This document shows positions 46,670-59,397 of a DNA stretch of 64,000 nt, piece after piece. Source of the DNA: Phlebopus portentosus (taxonomy: Eukaryota; Basidiomycota; Agaricomycetes; Boletales; Boletinellaceae); NCBI GenBank assembly GCA_037892935.1, contig JAYXKI010000001.1, positions 620,001-684,000 on the forward strand, written 5' to 3'. The notes beneath the pieces are model-generated. The model saw only the letters and a program-made list of their open reading frames with translations. It did not search any database and was not told where the DNA came from. A program made the translations under genes and the position numbers. Numbering within the stretch: position 1 is the first letter of the stretch; the number at the start of each line of letters is the position of its first letter.

Positions 46670-48437
46670 CTACGACCACTCGAAAACATCAAAGAACCAT
46701 GTTCCAGTGCGACACCACAAATGATCAAATGGAGAATACAGTGAATCGGGAATAAGAAAACATTCTGTGCCAATGTCTGTAGATGTATTTCTATTCAGGA
46801 ACGCCGTCGTCTTGCATACTGGAGGGTTGAGACGAGTTCGTTCCCTTTCAGTGTCAAAGGTACCAATGGCTCCCAGACGTTCGTTGATTTTCAAAGTATC
46901 CAGTCTGCCAGCTGCCCCAGGTTCCGGACCATACACCGTCTTTCGAAGAGTCAAGAGCAAACGTTGTGCCAATATGGCGTGAGTGACGCTTTCAATGCTG
47001 CTTTGGGCCGTCAGCTACATTTTGAAGAGAAACTTGAATGCATCGTTACTGACCTCGCAAGCAGCGATGCGAGGCTGTGCTGATCGTTCAAAATCAGAAT
47101 CAGCAGATGAATATGAAGAAGAGAACTTAGAGGATACGACGCTTACTGGCAAGGCGGATATTATAATTACATTCGCGACCGATAAGGCTGAGTTTTCATT
47201 ACAATATTAATATTGTTCATAACTGGAGGATGCTGGCTACCCACCAAAAACGTAAACACAGAAAATCGTGCCTAATACGCTCAACATTTGAGTATGGAAG
47301 TAGAGAAGCGGTCGGTGCCAACGCACCATTCCTGAATAAAGCTCTGTATAGAGCCGAACTCCCGAGATCTCTACCTGTACAACAGCTTAGTAGGTGAATA
47401 GGTGGCCCGAGCACACACGTACGAAGCTGCGAGCCCTTTATCGCCAGTAGTACTATTATGCCTTGAAAAATATATCAGTTTGTGTACACACGATAGCACA
47501 AGCATTAGGTAGCAACCAGCTTCATAAACCATCAATATAATCCAGACGGATCTAATCAGTAAGTTTCCTGAGGTAAGTAGGCAATCGGGAAGCCCGTGGG
47601 GTTGAGAAGTGACTAGGATATTTAATAAATACCGACTTGTAAAGAAGAAAACAGAGACGAGCCTCACATCCAAGAGCTGTCATGAAGAAACCCATAACGA
47701 CGAACTCTGCGACTAGGTTGAGGGTGGCCCAAATGCCGAGGATGACAGTAATCAGCCGGCTTCTTTCCCATATCGCCCATGTCCGAATAAGGAGGATAAC
47801 TAGAGAAGAATGCCAGTAGTTAGAATGGAAAACGACATCTCGTTCATCAAGTCATACGTTCTGCGGTCAAGAACCCGACGTTGATAAGCCCTGCAAGTTG
47901 TTTGGAATTATAAAAAGAAACGGATTACTGTAAGTTGCTTACATATTGAACTTTGGTACGACAGCTCACATGCCTTAGGCGATAAGTCTTTCGATGCATG
48001 ACCTGCAACAAACATCAGGGTCCATTACTACAAAGCTCAGCAAAGACTCACGGATAACAGGGATTGAAAGGTCTATGAAAGGAAGATAGCGGGTGAAAAG
48101 GAACAGAACTTTCGTAACCGTCCACTGTCCCGGCCAGATCAAAGTGCGTTCGTCCTCGAATGTTAATATGTAATCGTAAACCTGAAAGAACACATCAATC
48201 CAACGAGAATTAGCCTAGAAGGAACTAAACGTACTAATATAGTGAAGCTTGCAGCTTAAGGACAGAGTCATGAATATGCGGTTTTGGCGAGTAGCAAGGT
48301 TATGCTCTTACTATCCACGTACTATAAACGCAGGTGTTAGTACAGAATAAACTCAAGAAAACTAAACATACAGCGGAAATGCGAAGGCCTTCCAGGGCAG
48401 TTATAAACTCGAGGATTTCCTTAGCGAAGCTGGCCAT
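46670..48437 (-). CDS. DUF6533 seven-helix membrane protein, paralogue A
   Basis: The ATG is at 48435-48437 (MASFAKEILEFITALEGLRIS). Splicing leads to the DUF6533 signature YDYILTFEDERTLIWPGQW, then TVTKVLFLFTRYLPFID at about 47980-48190. Further exons (47650-47950) hold hydrophobic segments including ILLIRTWAIWERSR-type sequence. The cytoplasmic tail starts AQRLLLTLRK and continues to a stop at 46670-46672. Exon limits in the middle part are not all certain. The gene is a tandem duplicate of the one at 49422-51062, with the same N-terminus and the same QRLLxTLRR start of the tail. Confidence 0.75.
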
Positions 48438-49421
48438 GGCAATTTCAGAGATGAGTCGTGCTAAGAAGATTTGACTTGAGGAGAAAGTTCATCATCATCT
48501 ATAAAAGCAATTTGCTGCTGCGCGACACAGGTCCGGTCTGAAATCCTTTCCGGAACGTCTGAATTGAGCGGAAACGACTTCATCCAGAACCAAAGGGAGG
48601 CACTTAGTATTACTTTCTTTGAAGACGGAGGAAGTAGTGGATGACAGCTTGCACCATCAGGCCTTATCAAGTGCGGAACAAGCATTGCTGAAGGTAGTCT
48701 ATACCGTTTCAAGATAAGAGTCTCTACTCTTTCCCATCAGCATCGCCTCTTCTCGCGCTGAGGGGTCCGCGTAGACTGCAATTCCGAACGGAGTTATTGA
48801 TGGCCGCTCTACGGACGCCATAAACTTCAAGAAGTTATTGTAAAAGTTGCTGAAGGTCGAGGATATTTGACACCGCGAGTGACTAGTCCTGTGAGAAGCT
48901 CGGCGCCGACTTTAAATTCGTCTGCGCCCAGTCGAATTGACATTGCTTCAGAATTTCGTTGTTTCTGCGAACATAAACGACCCCGAGACTTTTCGTGCAA
49001 TTGAGAGCCGATAACTGACGTCTACGAACTTTCAGTGATTTATTTCCCAATAATATAGGGAAAGAATTGCCACATACTTCAATCAGAGAGTTTTCCGTCG
49101 TGCTGCATGACTTCTAGACTTCTTCCAGCAGAAGCTCCGGTCACAGCCAAGAGATGGTGTGTCTCCACGGTCCAGACCCGTGGAGTACGAGGACACGAGT
49201 AGAGAGCGCTGGTCCTTTTCCATCATCATATTACGTAAGAACAAGGAATGAGTAACTTATTTATATTCTTCAAATATAAGTTGAAGGCATTGATTGCGCA
49301 CAAGTGGCGTAAGCGGGAATACGTTCCTCAAAAAATGTATTATTCCAGTAAGGCGTACATAGATGTAGTGCAAGATTCAGAGAGTAAATGCAAGACCGAT
49401 ACATAGAAAGCGACTCAACGA
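48438..49421. other. Intergenic ~1 kb between the DUF6533 paralogues
   Basis: Promoter of paralogue A and 3' end of paralogue B. No other gene is supported. Confidence 0.5.
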
Positions 49422-51062
49422 TCAATTGAAGCTGGAGGATGATATATCGGTTCCAGTTCCCGTCTCGGTATCCGTGTTGTTAATGGCCCTTGGACTTTCA
49501 TCAAACTTCATGGTCTCTAGCTTCTCTGATTCATCGACCTCGGGCTCGGAACCTGCCCTTCGGAGGGTGAATAGCAAGCGTTGTGTCAAAATGGAGTGCA
49601 AGACTCGTTCGATACTAAAGAACCGAAGTAAGTAAGAGTCAAAGCTCTATCGTAGAAGTTGAGAACCTCGCAAGCATCGTGGACAGATCGCGCTACATCA
49701 GTGACAAGATGTTACTTGTGATCAATTCGGGAAAAAGAAGCTACTCACTGAAAGTCTTGACACCACAATAACGTTTGCGACAGATAGAACTAGTTTTCAA
49801 GTAAGGTCGCGTCAGAGTGTCCAGAGTGCTCGCTGGTATGTCAATACACACCGAAGATATAGACATAGAAGATGGCACCTATTGAAAGCTTTAGCATATA
49901 GAACAACAGTTTGCTGCTAGAAACTCACCATCTCTGAATACTGCCAGAAACAGCCCTGTCCTTCCCAGCTCTCGATCTACACGGCAACTCAGCTGATAAA
50001 TAAGGTTATGAGCACGTAAGACACATACACAATTGAACTCCTTTCAACACCATCAATACCACGATACCTATGAGATGCGTCTAAGCTTGTCTTCCAGGCC
50101 AAACGCACATGGGAACTTACCGGCTTCGTACACCATCAGTATTATCCAGACTCCCATAATCAGTGAATTTCCTGAGGTAACTAGGCAACCAGAAAGGCCT
50201 GCAGGTAAAGCCGAGACTGCAAGTAGAGCGGTTCAAAGTCTATGGGACGGTGAAAATTTGAGCAACCAATCTGTACTTACAACCAATAGATGTCATGAAA
50301 AGTCCCATGACGACGAAGTTCGCGACCAAAGTAAGGGCAGCCCATAAAATCAGGACAAGACCGATCCATCGGCCACGATTCCAAATTGCCCATGTTCTAA
50401 TGATTAGAATACCTTGTGTATGATCAAAATCAGACGGAACGAGGAAAAATACGAGATGCAATGCATACATTCTGCGGTCAAGAATCCAATGTCAATTAGC
50501 CCTGAATAGTCTATTATTAGCACACGTCCGACGGGGCTAATAGATACACTTGCATCCCGCGCTTTGGTATGCGAGATTGCAAGCTGCTGGTGTCATGCCC
50601 TTCCTAAAGTGATCTGTGCGTATACATCTATAAGTGTTTGAAATTGCTTAACCGAGAGTCGAACTCACGCGACGCTGTTATTGATAAATCTATAAAGGGG
50701 AAATACCGCGTCATGAAGAATAGCACCTTCGTAGGTGACCATCTCCCAGTCCACATAAGGGTGCGCTCGTCTTCGAACGTGAGCAAATAATCATAAGCCT
50801 TAACCGCACTAATGTCAGTTAAAAAATTAACACTTCCTCGCCTACACACACCAATAAGGCGAAGCTTCCGGCTTGAAGGAATGGAACTCGGCTGAGTGAC
50901 AAAAATGGGACATAATGCAAATTTCTTACTATCTACATACTGCCATTAAAAGGGTCAGGATAGACAGTGACGCCAGCATTGAACGGATAAACGTACACTG
51001 GATAGACGAAGACCTTCCAAAGCACTTATAAGCTGGAGGACCTCCTTTGCGAAACTTGCCAT
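49422..51062 (-). CDS. DUF6533 seven-helix membrane protein, paralogue B
   Basis: The ATG is at 51060-51062 (MASFAKEVLQLISALEGLRLS), nearly the same as paralogue A. The signature YDYLLTFEDERTLMWTGRW and SPTKVLFFMTRYFPFIDLSI lie at about 50680-50830. A following exon near 50240-50470 holds TQGILIIRTWAIWNRGRWIGLV and further hydrophobic sequence. The tail reads LTQRLLFTLRRAGSEPEVDESEKLETMKF and ends Thr/Ser-rich at a TGA (49422-49424). Function unknown; likely a plasma-membrane protein with an outside N-terminus if it follows the family. Middle exon borders are uncertain. Confidence 0.78.
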
Positions 51063-51699
51063 GTTGATGCCACGAATCGAACGCTGAGCTGCTGAAGCTC
51101 CGTCAGGGTCGATATCCCTTAAGTACGTCAGTATCAGGGCTTTTCAAGTGACTTGTTTTAAGTTTAAGTTCCTATTTCTCGGAACTCCGCAGGGGAAGAT
51201 TGCTACATTGGTAACCGCCGACATAGAAGCAACCAAAGCGAGCAGAAGCAAGGTAGACGCTGGCCCCGGCTCCACATCTCTGCCTCACCGGAGAGATGGA
51301 CCACGAGGGACTCGGAGTCAATCTTCAGGCTCTGAATAAAGAAGCATTATTCTAGGTGCGCACCGATCCGCTTTAAGACCCAAGTTTGCGCGGCAGAGTC
51401 GCCTTTCGCCGTCTTCTTGAGCGTCTAGAACCAATTGTGGCGATGCCGATATGGCGATGTCCGCCGCCGCCAGATCTGTCCTATTGCAAATTTTCATAGA
51501 ACCTGACGATCTTCGTGATCAGAAACGATGAATCCGAGATGTGCTCATTGATTGAAATACTTGCAGAGACTTAATCTGTGGTTCTTTCCGACTAGTCCAA
51601 AAAAAAACAAAAAAAAAAAACAAAAACAAAAGATCAAACACCAATGTTGTAGGGAAAATACTTTCATTTGGATGCTTTATTAGCAGCCACGGGATAACA
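51063..51699. other. Intergenic region with A-rich tract
   Basis: No gene seen. An A-rich tract with interspersed C lies at 51599-51632, close to the 3' end of the permease gene. Confidence 0.5.
51599..51632. repeat. Poly-A/AC low-complexity tract
   Basis: Runs of A broken by single C residues over about 34 bp. On the minus strand this is T-rich and lies just downstream of the permease stop codon. Confidence 0.8.
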
Positions 51700-53878
51700 T
51701 CATAAGAATCTAGCTAAGCTTACGATTACATCTATAAGATTTTGATCAGTATCTGCACAGCCGCGGCGGTGATAGAAAATACCGCGTACCAGCCATGACC
51801 AAAACCGTTCTATAATATTCCTTGGCGGAGGTTCGTCATAAGACGAATCCTCAGCCTCTTTCTGTCCAGTAACGAAGTCCATTTCTTCTGGGCGAACAGG
51901 GGACACTCTGCGGAATACGCGTGCCCCGAAATAGACAATTGGATACAAAACGAAGGGTAGGTAGCTAGTTACAAAAGTGGCTGTATCCCAGTTGTCTCTC
52001 AGGAATACGGCGTATCCTTGGAACTGATATTGAATGAAAGTCAATCTTTGACGGAAATGCCAATGAATTAAACCTACCAAGCAAATCGTCGGACAAGCGA
52101 TGACAGCATACCAAGCGGCATAAGGATTCAGCTTATGGTGATAAGGTAGTTTGGATCGATCAATGCCTTGAGCGACTAAACCTTTGTGGAACCGAATATA
52201 GGTCACAACGATGCTGAACCAGTTCATCAATCCCGCAACGGCGCACATATTCACAAACCACTGGAAAACTTTCCCGGAACCCGACGAAACAGACATATAT
52301 GCCAAGACAGAAAAGGCTGCTGTGAATGCAATCGCCACAAGCGGAAGCCCTCCTCGAGTTGTAGAACGAAATATCCCCGGAGCATTTCGCCCAAGAGCGA
52401 GGCCGTAGATCGCGCGTGAGGCGACATATAAATCGGACGATGCAGCAGACCATGCAGAAGTCATGATGGCGGCATTGATAACTGACGGCAGTCCTTTGAT
52501 TCCGGCGCTCTTGATGGCTATGACGAATGGAGAGCGGGCACCAGTAGATGTCGTCAACTGTAGATCCGGGTGGTTCGAAGGAACCAGTAAGCCGATAACA
52601 AACGTTCCACCCAAATAGAATAAGAGTAATCTGACGTATACGCGGGAGATCGCCTTCGGAATATTTCTGCGAGGATTCTTCGCTTCTCCAGCAGCAATCT
52701 GGAGAACGAGGTCACGATAGTGAATAATTTGATATGACGGACAAAAAGGACTGACGCACGGCGATGATCTCAGAACCGATGTAGGAAAATGCAGACTGCG
52801 ACATGACCGCCCACCAGCCCAAGAAACGCCCCTTTGCACCAGGGATATTCATATATTGGACGAATGGACCTGGATCACGCCAGTAGCGGAATCCGACTCG
52901 GTCGTGACTGGGTCCACCACCAAGGTCGAGCACGATTCCCAATATCTCATGAATCATGTCAATAAACTGCATAGCGAGAGAAGACGTCCACACGACATAC
53001 AATAAGTCCAACAATCGTTATCACTTTTAATGATGCAAAAATAAATTCGCATTCGCCGTAGACACCTGTCAACGTGAAAGCATCGGTACAGAAGTCATAT
53101 TCTAGGTAAACTCTACCCACCGACACCAAGTAAGTTGATAAACACCACGATGACTAAACCCATTGTGATCCATACTGCAGGACTCACGTCATCAGGCTGA
53201 GGTTCGTTCGTTCAGCTAACGGAATATTACTTGCATTAATAAGCATACAGCTCACCGATTTCCAAAATTGCATCAGAACTGCAAGAGCGCTTAGTTCGGC
53301 CGGGATACCTATCGTCCAGTTATACCAATAAAACCAGCCCAAAGTAAAAGATAGAGCCGGATCGACAAAGCGCTCGGCCAGTTTGATATGGCCTCCCGGG
53401 ATAGGTAGAAGCGTGACCATCTCGCCGATGGAGATCTAAGTTCCCGGGATGAGGAGGACTCTACTCTTAGAGATTCGAGAACGTACCATGACGCTGTAAC
53501 ATATCGTGCCAACAATAAAAAAACCCAGAAAGAGCCCAAGAGGGCCGCCATTTGCAAGACTACTGGCTATTCCGAGGAATAATCCGGTTCCAATGACACC
53601 TGCATTAAATTAATATCATCAGACGTTAACTTGAGGTGAGCTAAACGTCTACAAACCTCCGATACTAAGGCAATGTCAGCACGTGGGCTTTATGGTAACC
53701 TCCGTCAAGTGGCGCACCTAATCAAGGCAATATGCCTGTTCTTCAGACTCCTACTGAGATGGTTTACCTCACCGTTACTACTGTCTTCCTTCAGGTCGGT
53801 CTCGGACGAGGTGTGCTTGTCAAACTGAGGCTGCAGTTGCTCGACATCCTTCTCAAATGGCAAGTCGGAAGAGGTCAT
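51700..53878 (-). CDS. Amino-acid permease of the YAT/APC family
   Basis: A plasma-membrane amino-acid/proton symporter with 12 expected helices. The ATG is at 53876-53878, with a hydrophilic N-terminus to LKNRHIALI. An 8-nt exon (53657-53664) joins this to SIGGVIGTGLFLGIA, the family's first-helix motif. Next come GEMVTLLPIPGGHIKLAERF, DPALSFTLGWFYWYNW, a segment ending LDLGGGPSHDRVGFRYWRDPGPF, GSEIIAIAAGEAKNPRRNIPKAI, TSAWSAASSDLYVASRAIYGLA, GLPLVAIAF, and SFxVTYIRFHKGL-type helix 10 with PYHHKLNPYAAWY. A 54-nt intron near 52022-52075 is a multiple of three and has no stop. The tail ends VSLARFL. All phases agree. Confidence 0.94.
53657..53664 (-). other. 8-nt microexon in the permease gene
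   Basis: On the minus strand: CCTTAG|TATCGGAG|GTTTGT. The 53-nt upstream intron (53665-53717, donor GTGCGC) and the 57-nt downstream intron (53600-53656, acceptor ATGCAG) are both usual sizes. Without it the frame is lost; with it the protein reads ALISIGGVIGTGLFLG as expected for the family. Confidence 0.85.
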
Positions 53879-53943
53879 TCTGGAGGTTGCAGCGCAACAG
53901 AGTAAAAATATCAAAGGTGTATGAGAATTCGGTATGACGCCAG

Positions 53944-53951
53944 TTTAAATA
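53944..53951 (-). promoter_or_regulatory. TATA-like element of the permease gene
   Basis: TATTTAAA on the minus strand, 66-73 bp upstream of the start codon. Confidence 0.4.
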
Positions 53952-54650
53952 GATCCGTCAGGATAATCCCGTCCCGAATCAAAACGAAATTTCAATCAAT
54001 CGGAGGTCTGTGACCGAGTTTCGCAATCGCATCGTTGGATGAGGAATAAATATAAACTCGGATCATGGTCTGTCCCTCGTACCTTCGTCTTCATCACTGT
54101 GGCTAGCAGATGCCTGAGGAGAGTGCTTGGCCACACGACGCACGCATGCTAGCCAGAGAAGTCTAGGCCGAACCAGTCAATCGGATTTCTCAACGAGGAT
54201 TTTGAGATGTCTGTCGATCATGTTGCGCCATGATGAACAATGATGGCGACAAAAATTAAAAGAAGTGGAACAAAAAAATTTTTGAAAGAAAGTGCATGTG
54301 CAATTTTCGCTGGGCCATCCGCGGAGCTGACTCATTTGTTACGGATTGCCACCGTCTTGACCCGACCACCGACTTTTCGGGACAGGAATCAGTCATCTGT
54401 AGCATTATAACAAGCGCGTACGAATCAGACAGACCACCGGCTCAAAAAGAGATGCATCTCATACCATACCTTTGCCTTAAATCAACATAGCGACTCTTGT
54501 TTTTACAAAATGTCAGTAAAAATACACGAGACACCCTGGGAAACTTATGGATACATAATGAAGTGCCGGGTAGGTAAAATGTAGAACATGCTAGCTTTGG
54601 GGAGCGCCGGAGAACTGAGGAGGAAAGTGTATCAAGACAAAGAAGTTAGA
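53952..54650. other. Intergenic region upstream of the permease
   Basis: About 700 bp with no supported gene. Should hold upstream control sites of the permease and the 3' end of prefoldin 1. Confidence 0.5.
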
Positions 54651-55183
54651 TCAGTCTGGATCGGGACGTACAATATCTCTGAGCTGGGCCTGGGCCTCGT
54701 TGAACGTCTTCTCCAAATATTTAGCCTACAGTTGTTGATGAGATCTTGAACCGGAAGGGTGATCTTTATACGCACCTTCTTGTTCAAGTTGTTTAGATCA
54801 TCCGTGAGGTCTTTTTCCTGTGCTTTCAAATCTTTCTCCATGGTGGGATGGGGAGTAAGCATAAACCTTAGAAGACATTGCACCGATGAGAATAAGTGTC
54901 GTCGCAGCAGCGAGTAAAGGCTTACATCTTTCCAACGCCTTTGTAAAAGTTGACATCTTTATCCAGCGAGTTGATCTCTTCAATAGTGAGTTGTAAGATT
55001 CTTCGTTCTCGTTCCTTAGCTGCGAGTGTAGCCCGAGTCGTAGCCAATGCACGTTGTGAATTGACTGCTGTTTGTTGGATCTGTTGCAAGATCTGCGATA
55101 AAGATATATCAGGTCGTTTGATCTAGATCACGCGCAAAGAAAGGTCTCACTCTATGCAGTGTTTCGTCAGAAAGGGAGGCCAT
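54651..55183 (-). CDS. PFD1: Prefoldin subunit 1
   Basis: Prefoldin is the hexameric chaperone that hands actin and tubulin to CCT. The ATG at 55181-55183 gives MASLSDETLHR. Splicing (AGA|GTGAGA ... CGCAG) joins to ILQQIQQTAVNSQRALATTR, the first coiled-coil helix. AAKERERRILQLTIEEINSL, KDVNFYKGVGKMFMLTPHPTM (the beta-hairpin), a second helix KDLKAQEKDLTDDLNNLNKK and AKYLEKTFNEAQAQLRDIVRP follow. The length, near 120 residues, is usual for PFD1. Three introns, all in phase. The gene is divergent from SNU114 with 217 bp between start codons. Confidence 0.93.
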
Positions 55184-55400
55184 GGTGGTATGTCGAAGGG
55201 TGAACGGTGGTGACTAGGCCGAGGCTGATAAGCGCGTTATTTGCGCATGTTGATTTGATCATCGAAATTTCGCGTCTGTCATGCTTTGGCGCGACTGCGA
55301 CTCGCTCAGAGCCGTCATCTCCGCTTTTTCATTCTTCCCTCATTTCGGTTGTGACATTGACTTTTACCATCAGCTCGCACCTTTCACATTGCCTTGAACA
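55184..55400. promoter_or_regulatory. Divergent promoter PFD1 / SNU114
   Basis: 217 bp separate the ATGs of two divergent housekeeping genes. No TATA box seen; likely a shared TATA-less promoter. Confidence 0.45.
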
Positions 55401-58400
55401 ATGGCCTCACTAGAAGATTACGATGAGTTTGGTAACTACATAGGTGCCGATCTCGATTCAGATGACGAGGAAGACATCCAGCAGGAGATCTTCACGACCA
55501 CCGCCCAAACTAGAGAAGAATCTCATGCGCCGTTGGAAGGCTTCGATGATGAGCAAGCTCCACCTGAGGGCCCGGAGAGCATGGCACTTATGGAGGTAGA
55601 CGGTGAGAACTCAATATCTTTCCTTGTTTCGTCTCTTACCGTACCACTAGAGCCGGTGCACAGAGCTGTTGTCTTGCATGAGGATAAGCAATACTACCCA
55701 ACCGCGCAAGAGGTCTACGGAGCAGACGTGGAGACTATTGTGCAGGAAGAAGACACTCAGCCATTGTCCGAGCCCATTATTGCTCCTGTGAAAGTGCGAA
55801 AATGGGTTATCGAGGAAAAGGACATGCCTGAGACTCGATTCGACAAAGGGTGAGTCTGATGTATTACGTTGTTATCTGCGTTATTTACAGCTTTCATTTT
55901 CATTCAGGTTTTTGCTAAACATGACGTCTTTTCCAGAGATGGTCCGAAATGTTGCGGTCGTCGGCCACTTGCATCATGGCAAGACAGCGCTCATGGATAT
56001 GCTCGTATTTGAGACTCACAAGCTGGAGTGGGACTCAGACAAGAATGTTCGTTCCTTTCATCATTTCATTGTCTACGCCTTTCTCAGGCCAATTTCCAGC
56101 TCCGGTACACGGATACCCACACGTTGTCGCGCGAAAGAGAAATTTCGATCAAATCTTCCCCGATGTCGCTCATCTTGAGTACCACTGGAGGGAAGTCACA
56201 TCTGATACATTTTATCGACACTCCGGGACACGTCAACTTCGTGGATGAGGTGGCTACCGCGATGCGCTTAGCAGATGGTGTTCTCTTAGTTGTTGATGTG
56301 GTTGAAGGGGTGAGCCTTGTTTATCCGTACTTGAGTTCTGCGAGCTCTGACATACTTGAAAGGTGATGGTCAACACAGAAGCCATTATCAAGCATGCAAT
56401 TCAGGAGAACGTCAAACTCACTCTAGTTGTGAACAAAATTGACCGACTCATCCTTGAGCTGCGCGTCAAACCCGCTGATGCCTACTACAAGATCAAACAT
56501 ACTATTGAAGAAGTCAACACAGTGATAAGGTCCGTAGATCACCATTTGTCACCACTTTTTCCTTCCTGACATGGTTGTGAAAGCTCAATTGATCCGGATC
56601 CTGAGCTTCGCCTAAGTCCAGAAAGAGGCAACGTTGCTTTTGCAAGCACCGATATGGCGTGGTGTTTCACACTTGGATCCTTTGCTCAGATGTACGCGGA
56701 CACGTATGGTAAGCTCAACAAATAAGTTCAGACATACCAGACCTTCCTCATCTATATCCAGGTGCATTTGATGTCTCTGGGTTTGCGAAACGGCTTTGGG
56801 GCGACATCTACTTCGACAACGAGAACCGGAAATTCACTCGTAAGCAGGCAGATCCAGAGCAGAATCGCACTTTCGTCCACTTCATACTAGAGCCCTTGTA
56901 CAAGCTCTACAGCCAGGTCCTAAGCGAGGAGACAGAACAACTGCAGGATACTCTTGAGAACCTCGGGATCAAGCTCAAGCCTGTCATGTACAAGATGGAT
57001 GTTCGGCCACTCCTAAGAGCTGTCACCGATCAATTTTTCGGTCCTAGCAGTGGCCTGGCGAACATGATTGTTGAGCATATTCCGTCGCCCGTACAAAATG
57101 CGGAGAATAAGGTGCAACGGACATACAGTGGACCATTATCTTCAGAACTCGCACATGCCATGCAGATCTGTGACCCAACCGGTCCCGTAATGATACAAGT
57201 CACCAAACTGTATCATACAACGGATGCACAGAGCTTCAGAGCTTTCGGCAGAGTTATGAGTGGCACCGTACGGAAAGGCATGGAAGTGAAGGTCCTTGGC
57301 GAGGGTTATTCGCCTGAAGACGAAGAGGATATGATGAAGGCTGTTGCTGAGGAGATATGGATTGCAGAATCCCGGTAGGTGAACCATTCGCAGGGTCAAA
57401 TACTTCGAGCCTGATCATATTGTTAGATACAACGTTCCGGTAGAGGAGGTACCGGCTGGTAACCTCGTTCTTCTAGGCGGCGTGGACGCATCCATCATGA
57501 AAACAGCTACGATTGCGGCAGCAGACATCGAAGATGACCTCTACATCTTCCGACCTATCAAGCACATCACACAGTCCGTCCTGAAAATCGCTGTCGAACC
57601 TATCCAACCTTCGGAGCTCCCCAAGATGCTATCTGGTCTACGTAGTATCAACAAGTCATACCCACTTGTCACGACGAAGGTTGAGGAAAGCGGCGAGCAT
57701 GTTATCGTTGGCACAGGCGAGCTGTATCTGGACTGCGTTATGCATGACCTTCGTCGGCTATTCTCGGAAATCGAGATCAAGATTTCTGACCCTACAACAC
57801 GGTTCTGCGAGACGGTACTCGAAACGAGTGCACTTAAATGCTATGCTGACACCCCCAACAAAAAGTGAGGTTTTCTGTGGAACTCGCCTAAATTAAACGG
57901 CTGATCAAGATGCGTAGAAACCGAATCACAATGATTGCGGAACCTCTGGAGCGTGGCATTGCTGAGGATATCGAGAGTGGACGGGTCACGATGCGCATGT
58001 CTCCAAAAGAGCGAGGTACATTCTTCCAGGAGAAATATCAATGGGACTTGTTGGCCTCTCGATCAATATGGGCCTTTGGTCCCGACGAGTCTGGTCCTAA
58101 CATCCTACTGGACGATACTTTGCCTTCTCAGGTGAGAAGTCCGTTGAACTTTCGACTGGGCGGTCATTCATCTCTCGATTTTCTCCGTAGGTGGACAAAA
58201 AGCTGCTCGGGACCGTGAAGGAGCACATCAAACAAGGCTTCCAGTGGGGTGCTAGGGAAGGCCCATTGTGTGACGAGCGTAAGTCCTAAACCATATTATT
58301 TATTCTTACCGCTTTATTCACTTTGATGTTTCTAGCGATGCGCGGAGTCAAATTCAGGATTCTTGATGCAAGTTTGGCTCAGGAGCCAATATACAGAGGG

Positions 58401-59092
58401 GGCGGACAAATCGTACCTACAGCGCGTCGAGTCTGCTATTCATCATTCCTGATGGTTGGTACTTTTATTTTTATGAAGTTCAGCTAATGTTTCTCATGCT
58501 TTAGGCTACGCCTCGACTAATGGAACCTATCTACTATGTGGAGGTACAAGCTCCCGCGGACTGTATCTCAGCGGTATACACGGTTCTTGCAAGACGGCGT
58601 GGACATGTCACGCAGGACATTCCGAAAGCGGGATCGCCATTATACACAATCAAAGCTCTCATCCCTGTAATCGACGCCAACGGTTTTGAGACGGACTTGC
58701 GGACTGCTACGCAAGGTCAAGCATTCTGTTTACAAGTGTTTGACCACTGGTCAATAGTGCCCGGTATGTGATCTGTGTTGCGCGCCGCACTCCGCACTGA
58801 GGCGCGAATGTTTTTATGCTGACAAACGTCATGGTTTCTTTAAGGTGATCCCGCGGACACGAGTATCAAGCTGAGGCCATTGGAGCCTGCGAGCGGGCAA
58901 GCTCTTGCACGCGATCTCGTACTCAAGACGCGTCGACGAAAAGGTCTGGGTGACCAAATATCTGTATCAAAATACCTTGACGATGAGTTCGTCGTGAGTA
59001 TTTGTTCTTTCTGGGATAATTCGACGCAGCTCTGACTTTCTGCGCCGCAGCTGGCCCTGTCGGCGTCTGGACACGCTGACCTGCTCGGGTAA
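55401..59092 (+). CDS. SNU114: U5 snRNP GTPase SNU114 (EFTUD2)
   Basis: Snu114 is the EF-2-like GTPase of the U5 snRNP and tri-snRNP that controls spliceosome activation. The ATG at 55401 gives [21 protein letters not shown] with the acidic N-terminal domain. A 48-nt intron in frame near 55606-55653 joins EVDE to [11 protein letters not shown]. The GTPase motifs are [12 protein letters not shown] (G1), [11 protein letters not shown] (G3) and [12 protein letters not shown] (G4). Further blocks include [59 protein letters not shown] and [21 protein letters not shown] (domain IV/V junction). It ends [12 protein letters not shown]. No frame break. About 12 short introns. Confidence 0.96.
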
Positions 59093-59397
59093 CTAGCTAG
59101 ATGGTTGTGTATCTTTGTAGAGTAATAAATCTCCGAAGCTATGATACGTATTACACTGCAATTCGCTGCGCTCGCGGGCAAGGGAAATGAAATGAAGTGT
59201 TCTACAGATTTCTATGGAGAGCTCACGTGCGTGAGAGACTGGGAATTGCCACGTCAGACCTACGCCGCGTCTCGTCCTTATTTCAAGTCCGGACAGCAAC
59301 CAACTCTTGCGCCAGCAGCTTATACATTTTCTTTCACCTCATCTCTTCAGTTCCTCTGGTTGTTCACCCCCGTCTTGGTTCATCGCTCTAATTCACA

